From assembly GCF_014197245.1 (NCBI RefSeq), contig NZ_JACIFF010000001.1, positions 186,001-250,000 of the forward strand: a stretch of DNA of 64,000 bases, in the 5' to 3' direction. Both the position numbers and the translations under genes were made by a program. The DNA is from Neolewinella aquimaris (GTDB lineage Bacteria; Bacteroidota; Bacteroidia; Chitinophagales; Saprospiraceae). The notes below the pieces were generated by a model that was not told where the DNA came from, searched no databases, and was given only the letters and a program-made list of their open reading frames with translations. Shown here one piece after another: positions 56,761 through 64,000 of this stretch. Each line of letters begins with the position of its first letter. Positions within the stretch are counted from its first letter, which is position 1.

Positions 56761-57480
56761 ATGAAGTCCCCCGCATCTGCACCCGCTCCCGGTGGTTACC
56801 GCATCCTCGTACTGGAAGATGAATTCATCATCGCCGACAGTATTGAAAGAAACCTTGTCCGCAACGGTCATACGGTCACGGGAAAGGCCATATCGTACGA
56901 AGAAGCAGTCGAACTGTACGAAGAAGATCCCCCGGAGTTGGCGCTGGTTGACATCCGGCTGAGCGGCCACCTTACCGGTATCGATTTCGCCCACTTCCTG
57001 AACGAGCAAAAACCTCCAATCCCCTTCATCTACCTGACCTCACAGATGGACGGGACCACCCTGGATCTGGCGAAAGAAACCTTCCCCGCGGGATACCTCA
57101 GCAAGCCCGTGCAGATTCCTTCCCTCCTCTCCACGATCGCGGTAGCGATGCACAATCACCAATCCGATCCTGGAGTGGAAACGGTTACGCTGAAGGACGG
57201 TCGGGAAACCCACGTGGTCGATACGGCATCGATCAAATACCTCGAAGCCGAACACGTCTACCTCCGCCTGCACCTGTCCGATCGACCGGCCCTGGTGCTG
57301 CGCGCATCCCTGAGCGAACTACTAAGTCAGCTGCCCGAAACCGAGTTTGTCCAGACCCACCGCAGCTACGTGGTCAACCTGAAATCAGTGACGCGGTACA
57401 CGAAGGACAGCCTGCACATCGGATCGGACGTCATCCCCATCAGTCGCGGCCGGCGGCAGGAGGTCCTCGCCAAACTTTAG
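56761..57480 (+). CDS. REC-LytTR response regulator
   Basis: 239 residues. The receiver domain (about 14-125) has the acidic pair D20/E21, phospho-acceptor D64 (LALVDIRL), T93/S94 and K115 (YLSKPV). The LytTR DNA-binding domain (about 140-239) includes IKYLEAEHVYLRLHL and FVQTHRSYVVNLKSVTRY. LytTR proteins such as AgrA bind two 9-bp direct repeats separated by 12-13 bp. The only such clustered sites I found in the window are the five at 52.87-54.43 kb, so this protein is the natural candidate to bind them. The receptor partner is the adjacent kinase. Confidence 0.94.
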   Translation: MKSPASAPAPGGYRILVLEDEFIIADSIERNLVRNGHTVTGKAISYEEAVELYEEDPPELALVDIRLSGHLTGIDFAHFLNEQKPPIPFIYLTSQMDGTTLDLAKETFPAGYLSKPVQIPSLLSTIAVAMHNHQSDPGVETVTLKDGRETHVVDTASIKYLEAEHVYLRLHLSDRPALVLRASLSELLSQLPETEFVQTHRSYVVNLKSVTRYTKDSLHIGSDVIPISRGRRQEVLAKL

Positions 57481-57499
57481 TTTTCCCTCCGGACCAAAC

Positions 57500-57507
57500 T
57501 ACCTTCA
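57500..57507 (+). promoter_or_regulatory. -7 promoter-like element TACCTTCA
   Basis: TACCTTCA resembles TAnnTTCG, lies 20 nt after the regulator stop and 1 nt before the CTG at 57509. It also encodes Tyr-Leu-His of the methyltransferase frame, so it may be coincidental. Confidence 0.25.
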
Positions 57508-57508
57508 C

Positions 57509-58564
57509 CTGGAACGCTATCCCCCTTCCTCCGATCCATCGTTACGGGTCAGCAGTGTCGCCGACGAGCTGCTGCTGGAATGGGCGCATGAACACTGTAG
57601 CCACGCCGGAACAACGGTTGTTGCCCACGACCGATTCGGGGTGCTTGCGCTCGGCGCTCCACCGCCGGTGGTATTCATGTCCGCTTTCCACAGCCAGGAG
57701 GAAGCCCTGCGCCGCAATGCCGCGGGTCGTCCCGTGCGGCAGGTATCCGTGTTAGACCCACTGTCCGGGATAAACCGGGGGCTCCTGCGAATTCCGAAGT
57801 CGCTGGATCTATTTGCGGTTTATCTGGATCGCATAGCCGCCGCGGCCGGTCCCGGACTTATCGTGGCGGCAGGCTTCATGACCCGTCACTTCACGCCCCG
57901 CTTGCTGGAAGTGGCCGGTGGGTATGCCGATACGGTTGCCCAAACCAGGGCCCGGAAGAAAGCCCGACTGCTCGTACTCAGCGACTTCCGCGGGGAGCGT
58001 CCGGAAATCCGGTACAACGAACTCGCATACGGAGGAGTTACCTACCGACAGCACCCCGGCGTGTTTTCCGGGAACCACATCGACTACGCCACCCAGTTTC
58101 TACTTACCGTTTGGGAAAAGGTGGAGTCCGGCTTATCGACCCCCACGAGCATACTGGATATCGCGTGCGGGAATGGTATCATCGGCGATCAGCTCCTGCG
58201 CAGGTATTCGGAGGCCCGATTGACCGCGACGGACGACAGTTTGCTGGCGGTCCGAAGTGCCAAAATGAACTTGCCCGCGGACCGCTCCCGGATACTCTAC
58301 GACCATACACTGGATCAGGTGGTGGATCGATCGATCGACCTGGTGGTTAGTAATCCCCCCTTTCATTTCGGGCACGAAAACAATATAGACGTCAGCCTGG
58401 GATTATTTCGTCAGGCCCGCCGCGTCTTACGGGAGGGTGGCTCGTTGGTGGTAGTGGCTAATCGCCACCTTAACTATGCGACCCACCTGGAAAAGCTCTT
58501 TCGGGCAACCACCGTGGCGGAAACCGATAAATACGTCGTTTACCGTGCGGATAAGGTTGGTTAA
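57509..58564 (+). CDS. rlmG: RlmG/RsmC-like 23S rRNA guanine-N2 methyltransferase, start codon unclear
   Basis: About 351 residues from CTG at 57509. The C-terminal Rossmann domain has SILDIACGNGIIGDQLL (SAM site) and VVSNPPFHFGHENN (NPPF catalytic motif), then VVANRHLNYATHLEKLF, like E. coli RlmG/RsmC. The N-terminal half matches RlmG in outline: LHLERYPPSSDP corresponds to its LTLQRFPATDDV, followed by ADELLLEW and a degenerate methyltransferase half. The first standard start in frame, GTG at 57641, would delete this conserved part. The frame is open from 57392 with no ATG, GTG or TTG before 57641. It overlaps the convergent small gene by 4 bp. Confidence 0.8.
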   Translation: MERYPPSSDPSLRVSSVADELLLEWAHEHCSHAGTTVVAHDRFGVLALGAPPPVVFMSAFHSQEEALRRNAAGRPVRQVSVLDPLSGINRGLLRIPKSLDLFAVYLDRIAAAAGPGLIVAAGFMTRHFTPRLLEVAGGYADTVAQTRARKKARLLVLSDFRGERPEIRYNELAYGGVTYRQHPGVFSGNHIDYATQFLLTVWEKVESGLSTPTSILDIACGNGIIGDQLLRRYSEARLTATDDSLLAVRSAKMNLPADRSRILYDHTLDQVVDRSIDLVVSNPPFHFGHENNIDVSLGLFRQARRVLREGGSLVVVANRHLNYATHLEKLFRATTVAETDKYVVYRADKVG

Positions 58565-59022
58565 CCGAACGATTTGTAGTCGGTTAGGTAGGACAGATTG
58601 GCCCCGAAATCGGGGGTGCCGCCACGTAGGATTTCCCGGCGCCAGCGCCAGAGGGTTCCGAAGTTGAGCATCCAGAGCGATCGACATTCGTCAAGATAGC
58701 GCAGGACGGCACTCCGCTGACCGTGGGCGAGGAGCCGGTCGGCAAGCAACATGGTGGGGCCGAAGGCCTTGATTTGGGGGGAACCCGGAGTGCGGGCGGA
58801 ATCCATCAGGTAGGCCGCCGCGCGATCCACCCGGTCGTTCTCAAGCTCCACCAGACCGAGCATGGTATTTGCCTGGTGTATGGCGTTGCCGTAATTGGCA
58901 CAGTTCGGAAGGCGCTGAGCCGCTGCGAGGTAGTCGATGGCCATCTGGCTGACCGCCAGGTAGTCGCGCCGGGCGTATGCTTTAAGCAGACGGCGCCCCA
59001 TCAGTATTAGTTCGTTTTCCAT
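58561..59022 (-). CDS. Small helical protein, paralog 1
   Basis: About 153 residues, unrecognised. Entirely helical in appearance with TPR-like pairing (NYGNAIHQANTMLGLVELENDRVDRAAAYLMDSARTPGS). It shares the long stretches GNAIHQANT-LGL-ELENDxVDRA, RTPGSxQ and FGANLSYLxDxKSFG with the gene at 59170-59679. I use the ATG at 59022; an ATG at 59058 adds twelve residues not shared with the paralog. No signal peptide. It overlaps the methyltransferase stop by 4 bp. Confidence 0.7.
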   Translation of the reverse strand: MENELILMGRRLLKAYARRDYLAVSQMAIDYLAAAQRLPNCANYGNAIHQANTMLGLVELENDRVDRAAAYLMDSARTPGSPQIKAFGPTMLLADRLLAHGQRSAVLRYLDECRSLWMLNFGTLWRWRREILRGGTPDFGANLSYLTDYKSFG

Positions 59023-59169
59023 TACAAGCGTTGGTTTCAAGCATGAACACTCTGTCACAACGCGAACGCAATAGTAGATGTTACGCCAACTTATTAATAT
59101 TGCACCAACTCAGGATTGGCAGCTGCAATAGCGGGGTAACCGCGACAGCAGGAAAATTAAGTTTGTCCA

Positions 59170-59679
59170 CTAGCCGAAAGACTTGGGATCGAGCAAATAA
59201 CTTAGGTTCGCACCAAAGTTGGGTACCCGTCCGCGGCGAATCTCAAACTTCCACATCCACAGCTTACCGAAGCTTAACTTCCAGAACTTACTGCAGCAAT
59301 CGAGGTACTTCAGCACGGCGTGTGACCGCCCCGCCTTCAGGAGCTTGTGCGCCAGCAGCATATTCGGACCGAAACCGGCCAACTGGCTGGAACCCGGCGT
59401 ACGACCGGCAGCGGCCAGGTAAAACTCGGCGCGGTCGACGTGATCGTTCTCGAGGGCAAGGAGACCCAGTACCGTATTGGCCTGATGAATGGCATTGCCG
59501 TAATTTTTGCTTTGACGGTTCGATTCCGCCAGTTGCAGGTATTCCTTGGCAAGTGCGCGCACCGTGTCCGCGTCGCTGCTGCGAAAAGCACGGAGAAGGT
59601 GATTGCCCCAGAGGATAAATTGGGGACCCGCCGTAGCGGCTTCCAGTCGGGTAGGAACTGGGATGGTTTGAACGTTCAT
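59170..59679 (-). CDS. Small helical protein, paralog 2
   Basis: 169 residues, a tandem paralog of the neighbour and of unknown function. It is helical and TPR-like (AKEYLQLAESNRQSKNYGNAIHQ, VDRAEFYLAAAGRTPGSSQ) and ends FGANLSYLLDPKSFG, nearly the same as its paralog. The genes are 147 bp apart on the same strand. Absence of a signal peptide suggests the cytoplasm. Confidence 0.72.
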   Translation of the reverse strand: MNVQTIPVPTRLEAATAGPQFILWGNHLLRAFRSSDADTVRALAKEYLQLAESNRQSKNYGNAIHQANTVLGLLALENDHVDRAEFYLAAAGRTPGSSQLAGFGPNMLLAHKLLKAGRSHAVLKYLDCCSKFWKLSFGKLWMWKFEIRRGRVPNFGANLSYLLDPKSFG

Positions 59680-59927
59680 GAGAGTGAGACTTGAAAATTA
59701 ATCGTTGAAATCATCGAACATGGTGTGCATAGACCAAATATTAACAGATTCCACATTTAAATTTCTTTAAGAATTCTTTTCGTCCCCCAGTTTATCCAGC
59801 CTTTTCGAATAAGGGTGCCGGCCCCGAGTCCCGATGATGCCGATGCGTGTCAAAACCTGTTTGTGCTCCAGGTTCAGAAACTGACCTACGTCACTAACTT
59901 TTGTGCCGATTTTGAATTATCTGTTAT

Positions 59928-60416
59928 ATGAGCCCTACCGAACAGCTATTCACCGCCATCCGCAATGGATCGATCACCGAAATACGTAACCTTATCACTC
60001 AACGGCCGGAACTGTTGCAGGCGCGTGACCCGCGCGGATCTACACCGCTAGTACTCGCCACCTACCTTGGACAACTGGAAATCACCAAGGAATTGGTTGC
60101 CGCCGGTGCCGATCTCAATGCCCGGGATGGAGCCGGTAGTACGCCACTAATGGGGGTTTGCTTCAAAGGAAATGAGGAGATCGCCACCTACCTGCTCGAT
60201 CAGGGAGCCGATCCGTCCATCCAGAATCCCACCGGTGCCACGGCCCTGATCTTTGCGGCCATGTTCAACCGTCCCGCCCTGGCCAGCCTGCTGGTCGAAC
60301 GAGGAGCTAATCCTTCCGTGAGGGATCAGCGCGGGCTTACGGCGGCCGACTACGCCCGCAACCAGGGCCTCACTGAACTGGCAACCCAACTGGAGGCCGA
60401 TGCGGCTAATCGTTAA
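59928..60416 (+). CDS. Ankyrin-repeat protein
   Basis: 162 residues with four or five ankyrin repeats: GSTPLVLATYLGQLEITKEL, VAAGADLNARDGAGSTPLMG, GADPSIQNPTGATALIFAAM, GANPSVRDQRGLTAADYARN. These mediate protein-protein contacts; no signal peptide is seen. A TAACTTTTG box lies at 59895-59903. It ends convergently with the DUF3570 gene, overlapping by 11 bp. Partner unknown. Confidence 0.9.
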   Translation: MSPTEQLFTAIRNGSITEIRNLITQRPELLQARDPRGSTPLVLATYLGQLEITKELVAAGADLNARDGAGSTPLMGVCFKGNEEIATYLLDQGADPSIQNPTGATALIFAAMFNRPALASLLVERGANPSVRDQRGLTAADYARNQGLTELATQLEADAANR

Positions 60417-61689
60417 CCACCTTCACCCCGAGGGACAATTGCGTGGCCCGAAAGCCATTGTCCCGACCGTACGCACTTATGTTTACATCAATACTCTTCA
60501 GCCCCCAACCCAGCAACCGTGCTCTGGTAAGAATATCGGAGTACGATAAACCGATGCTGAACTGATTGGCGACGAAAGCAGACAGGTCGTAATCGGAGGT
60601 ATAAAACCGGTTGTCCGTGAGGTGCTCGTTAAACCCGGCAAAATAGTCGGCCGCCGTCTGGGTATAAAAGCGATAGGAAGGACGTACGGTCAGGTACTGG
60701 CCGAGTTTTACGGGAAGCTCCACGTTCAGCGTATGCGATCCTACCCCCCAGTCGTCCGCATAGTAGCGGTAAAAACTCCGCACTACCATTCGCTCGTTCA
60801 GGTATGCGTGCAACCTGCCCCCCAGGGCTAGTTTGACCCTGCTGTCCGGCAATCGCTCGATATCGTCCGCTAGAGGGAAATTCCCCGAAAAGCGATCGGT
60901 AAGGTCCGCAAAATAAACCCGCTGAAAGGGGGTCGACAGCAGGCCGGTCTGCTGCACCAGGTCTAGCGAGAGCATACCCTGTACGCTGCGGGACACTACT
61001 TGCGAAAAGTTTAAGCCAAGGTTGAAGCTGTTGCGGGAACTTTCATCGAGTAGATCGTCCTGCCCCCGTAGCTCAATGGGGTAGATCAACTTCCAGTCGT
61101 CCAGAAATACATTTGCCTTCAGGCTCAGTTCGGTATTCTTTTCGTTCAGCAGACGGGTGATGCTGCCACCAAAGCCGACGGACTGATAGTCGTACTCGTT
61201 GGACCCCGATACCGTGCCCGAAACTACCGTGTTGCGGTCCTCGGAGCTGTGGGCGTAGGTGAGCGTCCCGTTGATCCAGATGTCGTCTCCGGAGGCACCC
61301 GTAGAGGCCTGGAAGGGATCCGCCTGCCCCCGGCCGTCGAAGGGATCGACGTTGCTCGATGAAGCGGAAGTATAGGCGGATACTCCGAAGCTTGCGGTGA
61401 GTACACCATCGTCACTGAGCGGCATGGCCAGAATGACGGTCGGATGCACGTCGGTAAGTTCCTCCGTTCCCCGTCCACCGGTTACCGCCGCATTATCGCC
61501 GTCCTGGGCATAGTAGCTGCTGAGAATTTGCAGTTCGGCATTCTCCAGAACCCGTTTTTTATACGTGGTAGCAGCCACCGGCGCAACGTCCTGGGCGGGG
61601 ACGCAGGAGCAATAAACGACCAATAAAGCGATCAGTACTGGCCTTGCACCCCGGCCGGTGAGCGATTCAATTGCAGCCACAGCCCCCAC
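60406..61689 (-). CDS. DUF3570 outer-membrane-type protein
   Basis: 427 residues starting at GTG (61689), with a likely signal peptide (ARPVLIALLVVYCSCVPAQ). The body is a run of amphipathic beta-strands with aromatic ends, fitting an outer-membrane barrel, and opens with the DUF3570 pattern (YKKRVLENAELQILSSYYAQDGDNAAVTGG split by short loops). It is last in an operon with thioredoxin, ApbE and DUF4266 genes, an association seen repeatedly for this family. Start overlaps the DUF4266 stop by 23 bp. Confidence 0.85.
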   Translation of the reverse strand: MGAVAAIESLTGRGARPVLIALLVVYCSCVPAQDVAPVAATTYKKRVLENAELQILSSYYAQDGDNAAVTGGRGTEELTDVHPTVILAMPLSDDGVLTASFGVSAYTSASSSNVDPFDGRGQADPFQASTGASGDDIWINGTLTYAHSSEDRNTVVSGTVSGSNEYDYQSVGFGGSITRLLNEKNTELSLKANVFLDDWKLIYPIELRGQDDLLDESSRNSFNLGLNFSQVVSRSVQGMLSLDLVQQTGLLSTPFQRVYFADLTDRFSGNFPLADDIERLPDSRVKLALGGRLHAYLNERMVVRSFYRYYADDWGVGSHTLNVELPVKLGQYLTVRPSYRFYTQTAADYFAGFNEHLTDNRFYTSDYDLSAFVANQFSIGLSYSDILTRARLLGWGLKSIDVNISAYGRDNGFRATQLSLGVKVVND

Positions 61690-61918
61690 CGGTTTTTCCC
61701 CCGTTCGCGCCGGCCGCCGCTTCGCGGTAGCTCTGAAAATCGGCCTGCTGTATCTCCGTTCCCGTCGGATTAAGTGCCATATCCGGATCGTTAAGCCGGA
61801 CCATCTCGTAGCCCCTGACGGATACGCAGGACGCCAGGGTAGCGGTAAGCAGTACGCACCCGATGCATGCTTTAATTATCGGCACGGTAGACTTCCAGGT
61901 CGATTCCGTTAGAGACAT
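61667..61918 (-). CDS. DUF4266 Cys-rich lipoprotein
   Basis: About 83 residues. A lipoprotein signal ends in TLASC. The mature part contains RGYEMVRLNDPDMALNP and ends in a Gly/Cys tail (GGKTGGGCGCN), the mark of DUF4266. I use the ATG at 61918. It overlaps apbE upstream by 47 bp and the DUF3570 gene downstream by 23 bp. Its paired C-terminal Cys residues make it a possible substrate of the exported thioredoxin encoded in the same operon. Confidence 0.85.
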   Translation of the reverse strand: MSLTESTWKSTVPIIKACIGCVLLTATLASCVSVRGYEMVRLNDPDMALNPTGTEIQQADFQSYREAAAGANGGKTGGGCGCN

Positions 61919-62864
61919 GTAGTTGATTTTTTTCGTCGACAATGATCAGGTCGATCTCCGGCAGTTGATTGATGAAGTCCAGGCCCGTTTCGATGCCCAT
62001 TACAAATACGGCAGTCGCCAGCGCATCCGCCAGTTCCGCCTTCGGAGCGAATACCGTGGCACTCACGATACCACTACTCGGATAACCCGTGCGGGGGTCG
62101 ATGATGTGAGTGTAGCGTACCCCTTCGAAGGTAACGAATTTCTCGTAGTCTCCCGAGGTCACCACCGCCCGGTCGGAAATAGGAAACCAGGCAAAGGCTT
62201 TCTCGCGGTTGAGCGGATTTGTAATGGCCACCTTCCATTCCTGGCCGTCGGCACGGGTACCCCAGGCCGTCAGGTCGCCCGAAGCATTGATGATGCCTCC
62301 CTTTACACCGGCCCGCTCGAGCAGCTCCCGCGCCCGGTCGGCCGCGTATCCCTTTCCGATCGCCCCAAATCCTATTTTCATTCCCGCTTCCGGAAGATAA
62401 ACGCTGCTGCTCTCCGGGTCGAGTCGGATGTGCCGATACCCCACCTTCGCAACGGAGGCGCGAACTGCCTCGCGGTCCGGCATACGGGTCATCGATCCGT
62501 CGAAGGCCCAGATTCGATCCAGCGCGGCGTACGTTAGGTCGAAGGCCCCGTCCGTAAGCCGGGAGATGCCGTTCGCGCGCTGAATCAGGTCGAATAGTTC
62601 GCGGTCTACCACCACCGGGGCGGTACCGGCCATGCGATTGATGGCGGATGTCTGTGACGTAGAATCCCAGCTCGAAATGAGTCGCTCGATCCGCTGAATT
62701 TCCGCTACGGCAAGGTCTAGGTAGTCCTTCGCGCTGCCCTCGTCCGCAGCTACAACCGTAAGGTCGAAGTTGCACCCCATCAGCCGCTCCGCCCGGTGGT
62801 ACCCAGCGTTTTGCCCCACCACCATCAGCGGAAATCCCAGGACTATGATCAACCAGCACCGCAT
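61872..62864 (-). CDS. apbE: FAD:protein FMN transferase (ApbE)
   Basis: About 330 residues with a signal peptide (MRCWLIIVLGFPLMVVGQ), so periplasmic. ApbE attaches FMN from FAD to Ser/Thr of target proteins. Motifs: LMGCNFDLTVV, GAIGKGYAADRARELL (FAD site), INASGDLTAWG, and VTSGDYEKFVTFEGVRYTHI with DPRTGYP (Mg and catalytic region). I start at 62864 where ATG shares a base with the thioredoxin stop (TAATG); the frame is open 261 bp upstream but that is the shadow of the thioredoxin gene. No flavinylated target motif was found in its neighbours. Confidence 0.92.
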   Translation of the reverse strand: MRCWLIIVLGFPLMVVGQNAGYHRAERLMGCNFDLTVVAADEGSAKDYLDLAVAEIQRIERLISSWDSTSQTSAINRMAGTAPVVVDRELFDLIQRANGISRLTDGAFDLTYAALDRIWAFDGSMTRMPDREAVRASVAKVGYRHIRLDPESSSVYLPEAGMKIGFGAIGKGYAADRARELLERAGVKGGIINASGDLTAWGTRADGQEWKVAITNPLNREKAFAWFPISDRAVVTSGDYEKFVTFEGVRYTHIIDPRTGYPSSGIVSATVFAPKAELADALATAVFVMGIETGLDFINQLPEIDLIIVDEKNQLHVSNGIDLEVYRADN

Positions 62865-63304
62865 TACTGAGCGGTAAAGGAACGCAGTAGGGCCAGGTAC
62901 TCGGCCGGGTTTGATTTCAGGTAGCCGGTTAGGCCGACGGTTTCCCCTTCCGGCGTGATGACCACGACCAGGGGAAAGCTGCCTCCCCGGTTGTATTGGT
63001 TGGCGAGTTCGCCGTTGGTGGCGGCGATTGCTTCCGGAAGCCGGTTCTCTTTTTTGCGGGGAAAATCTGCGCGGTAGAAGACGAATTCCTCCCCGGCAGC
63101 CGCCCGAAAGCCTTCGTCCTGCCAAATCTCCCGATCGAGTTTAATGCAGGGCGCGCACCAGTCGGACCCGGAAAAGACCAGCACGATATGCTTTCCGTCA
63201 CTTCCGGCCGCCCCTTGCGCGGTAGCGAAATCGGCAGCCCAGAACTGGGCGTCCACGGCACCGGAGCAAATGCAGAGCAGGAGGAGGGGGATGATAAGTT
63301 TCAT
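62864..63304 (-). CDS. Exported thioredoxin-fold protein
   Basis: About 146 residues from the ATG at 63304. A signal peptide (MKLIIPLLLLCICSGAVDAQ) precedes a thioredoxin fold with the active site SDWCAPCIKLD and the cis-Pro segment GGSFPLVVVITP. It is likely a periplasmic thiol reductant or oxidant. It is first gene of a four-gene operon with apbE, DUF4266 and DUF3570 genes, with overlapping stop/start codons. Confidence 0.88.
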   Translation of the reverse strand: MKLIIPLLLLCICSGAVDAQFWAADFATAQGAAGSDGKHIVLVFSGSDWCAPCIKLDREIWQDEGFRAAAGEEFVFYRADFPRKKENRLPEAIAATNGELANQYNRGGSFPLVVVITPEGETVGLTGYLKSNPAEYLALLRSFTAQ

Positions 63305-63415
63305 ACGACTACAACGGTCGGGAGGGAGAATGTGCAACGGCCGGGGTGAAAGAGAGCGGACAAACCATGACCTTTTAGCTCAGTAAGTTGTTGGGAACGG
63401 AAAGACAAAGTCGCT

Positions 63416-63550
63416 ATGCCCTATCTCGCATTCCCACAAATTTTAGGCGGTACCGGGCCGGTCGCTTACCTGGTCCTTGCGGGTATCGTAGCACTCGTCG
63501 TCGGCCTCATTATCGTATTCTACCGCTTGCTGCAGCAGGAACCCGATTAG
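63416..63550 (+). CDS. Small single-pass membrane protein (44 residues)
   Basis: An ATG-started frame of 44 codons plus TAG encoding a hydrophobic helix (AYLVLAGIVALVVGLIIVFY) with a short hydrophilic C-terminal tail (RLLQQEPD). It sits in the divergent space between the thioredoxin operon and a gene on the other strand. Its compact helix-plus-tail makes a real microprotein plausible; function unknown. Confidence 0.5.
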   Translation: MPYLAFPQILGGTGPVAYLVLAGIVALVVGLIIVFYRLLQQEPD

Positions 63551-63578
63551 CCTGCTCCTGCGCCCCCGCCCATCGTGT

Positions 63579-64000
63579 TTAATTCCGGGGCTTGCGAATT
63601 TCCCAGGGGCCCGAGGCCATCTCCGGGCGGGCATTGAGTTGCGCAAAGTGTCGCTGCATGGGCTGACTGCGCCGGTACTGGACCGGCGGGGTGGAAGTGA
63701 AGTCCGTCACGATCTCGACCAGCACGTGTTCGGGCTCGGTTTGGAACCTTAGTGTACGGGACTTGAGCAATTCATCCGCCTCGTTTTTTAGCGTGTATTC
63801 GTGCTCGTAGCCGTAGTCTCCGGTGTCTGTGCGCCGGATTGTGAGCCGCCGTCCATCTTTATTATAGACGCGAATGGTGCTCGTAGCGTCCCCCCCGCTG
63901 GTTTGCCGATCGGAGGTTTTCTCCCATTCGGTAAGGTCGAAGTCGCCGAATTTTGGAAAGCTAAGGTGTTCCGGATCGCGCTGACCGATGCCCTTTTCCA
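63579..64000 (-). CDS. Unknown protein, C-terminal 140 residues, cut by the window edge
   Basis: The frame is open from the right edge to the stop at 63579. Visible segments include FPKFGDFDLTEWEKTSD, TIRVYNKDGRRLTIRR and LKSRTLRFQTEPEHVLVEIV, which suggest a beta-rich domain. No family is recognised. The TTG at 63770 is internal rather than the start. Confidence 0.7.
   Translation of the reverse strand, partial: EKGIGQRDPEHLSFPKFGDFDLTEWEKTSDRQTSGGDATSTIRVYNKDGRRLTIRRTDTGDYGYEHEYTLKNEADELLKSRTLRFQTEPEHVLVEIVTDFTSTPPVQYRRSQPMQRHFAQLNARPEMASGPWEIRKPRN

Noticed and set aside
59874..59882. Additional LytTR half-site TTCAGAAAC before the ankyrin gene
   Set aside because: No partner half-site 21 bp away on either side, and two mismatches from the consensus.
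62865..63125. Extension of apbE upstream to 63125
   Set aside because: These codons are antisense-free frame shadows of the thioredoxin gene, are Arg-rich and random-looking, and the ApbE signal peptide starts at 62864.

Overview
The window looks like chromosomal DNA of a fairly GC-rich Bacteroidota bacterium, most like the Lewinella/Saprospirales group. The evidence is type IX secretion (T9SS) sorting tails of type A and type B, gliding-type giant secreted proteins, FG-GAP/UnbV lipoproteins, LytTR regulators, and many TAnnTTTG/TAnnTTCG -7 promoter elements with no clear Shine-Dalgarno sequences. No phage, insertion sequence, CRISPR array or rRNA was seen.

Layout. 0.1-6 kb: two convergent secreted T9SS proteins, an SGNH esterase and a reprolysin-like metalloprotease. 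6-14.9 kb: envelope and housekeeping genes (CgeB-like glycosyltransferase, yaaA, hscB-rseP, ExbB-ExbD-ExbD, an OmpA-family protein, and an arginase-fold protein lacking the usual metal ligands). 15.2-23 kb: two tandem 1240-residue paralogous secreted proteins. 23-34.5 kb: manA, metK, pyrG, an aspartyl protease, leuS with a PD-(D/E)XK-like protein, Lrp/AsnC, PhzF, a lone LytTR protein and a DEDDh exonuclease. 34.5-44.5 kb: an operon of three FG-GAP/VCBS lipoproteins and one small lipoprotein. 44.5-49.5 kb: MFS permease, STAS protein, RNase Z, DUF1080 protein, DASS transporter. 49.6-49.8 kb: abutting tRNA-Ser(GCT) and tRNA-Pro(TGG). 49.8-52.8 kb: a kinase-M23-aminotransferase fusion. 54.9-57.5 kb: a TPR sensor histidine kinase and a REC-LytTR regulator. 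57.5-64 kb: an RlmG-like methyltransferase, two small paralogs, an ankyrin protein, a thioredoxin/ApbE/DUF4266/DUF3570 operon, and a gene cut by the window edge.

The main discovery candidate is the roughly 2 kb without protein genes at 52.87-54.87 kb. It holds five repeats of one architecture: two 9-bp direct repeats (consensus TTCAGAACA) separated by exactly 12 bp, then 39-40 bp, then a TA-rich -7 element. The 9-12-9 geometry is that of LytTR-family binding sites, and a REC-LytTR regulator is encoded just downstream. Four units end in similar CCCG(A/G)CC terminators and appear to make small RNAs of about 160-280 nt. Three of these carry copies of GTTGTGAGAGACG. The fifth unit leads into the histidine kinase gene, and its leader holds a 12-nt perfect complement of that motif. 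I infer a two-component system that activates a multicopy sRNA family and its own kinase gene, with the sRNAs able to pair with the kinase leader.

A second theme is start sites. Several -7 boxes lie only 4-13 nt before the start codon, suggesting leaderless transcripts. Two genes (the MFS permease and the RlmG-like methyltransferase) have conserved N-termini with no ATG, GTG or TTG in frame. All positions and matches were read by eye; no database or folding program was run.
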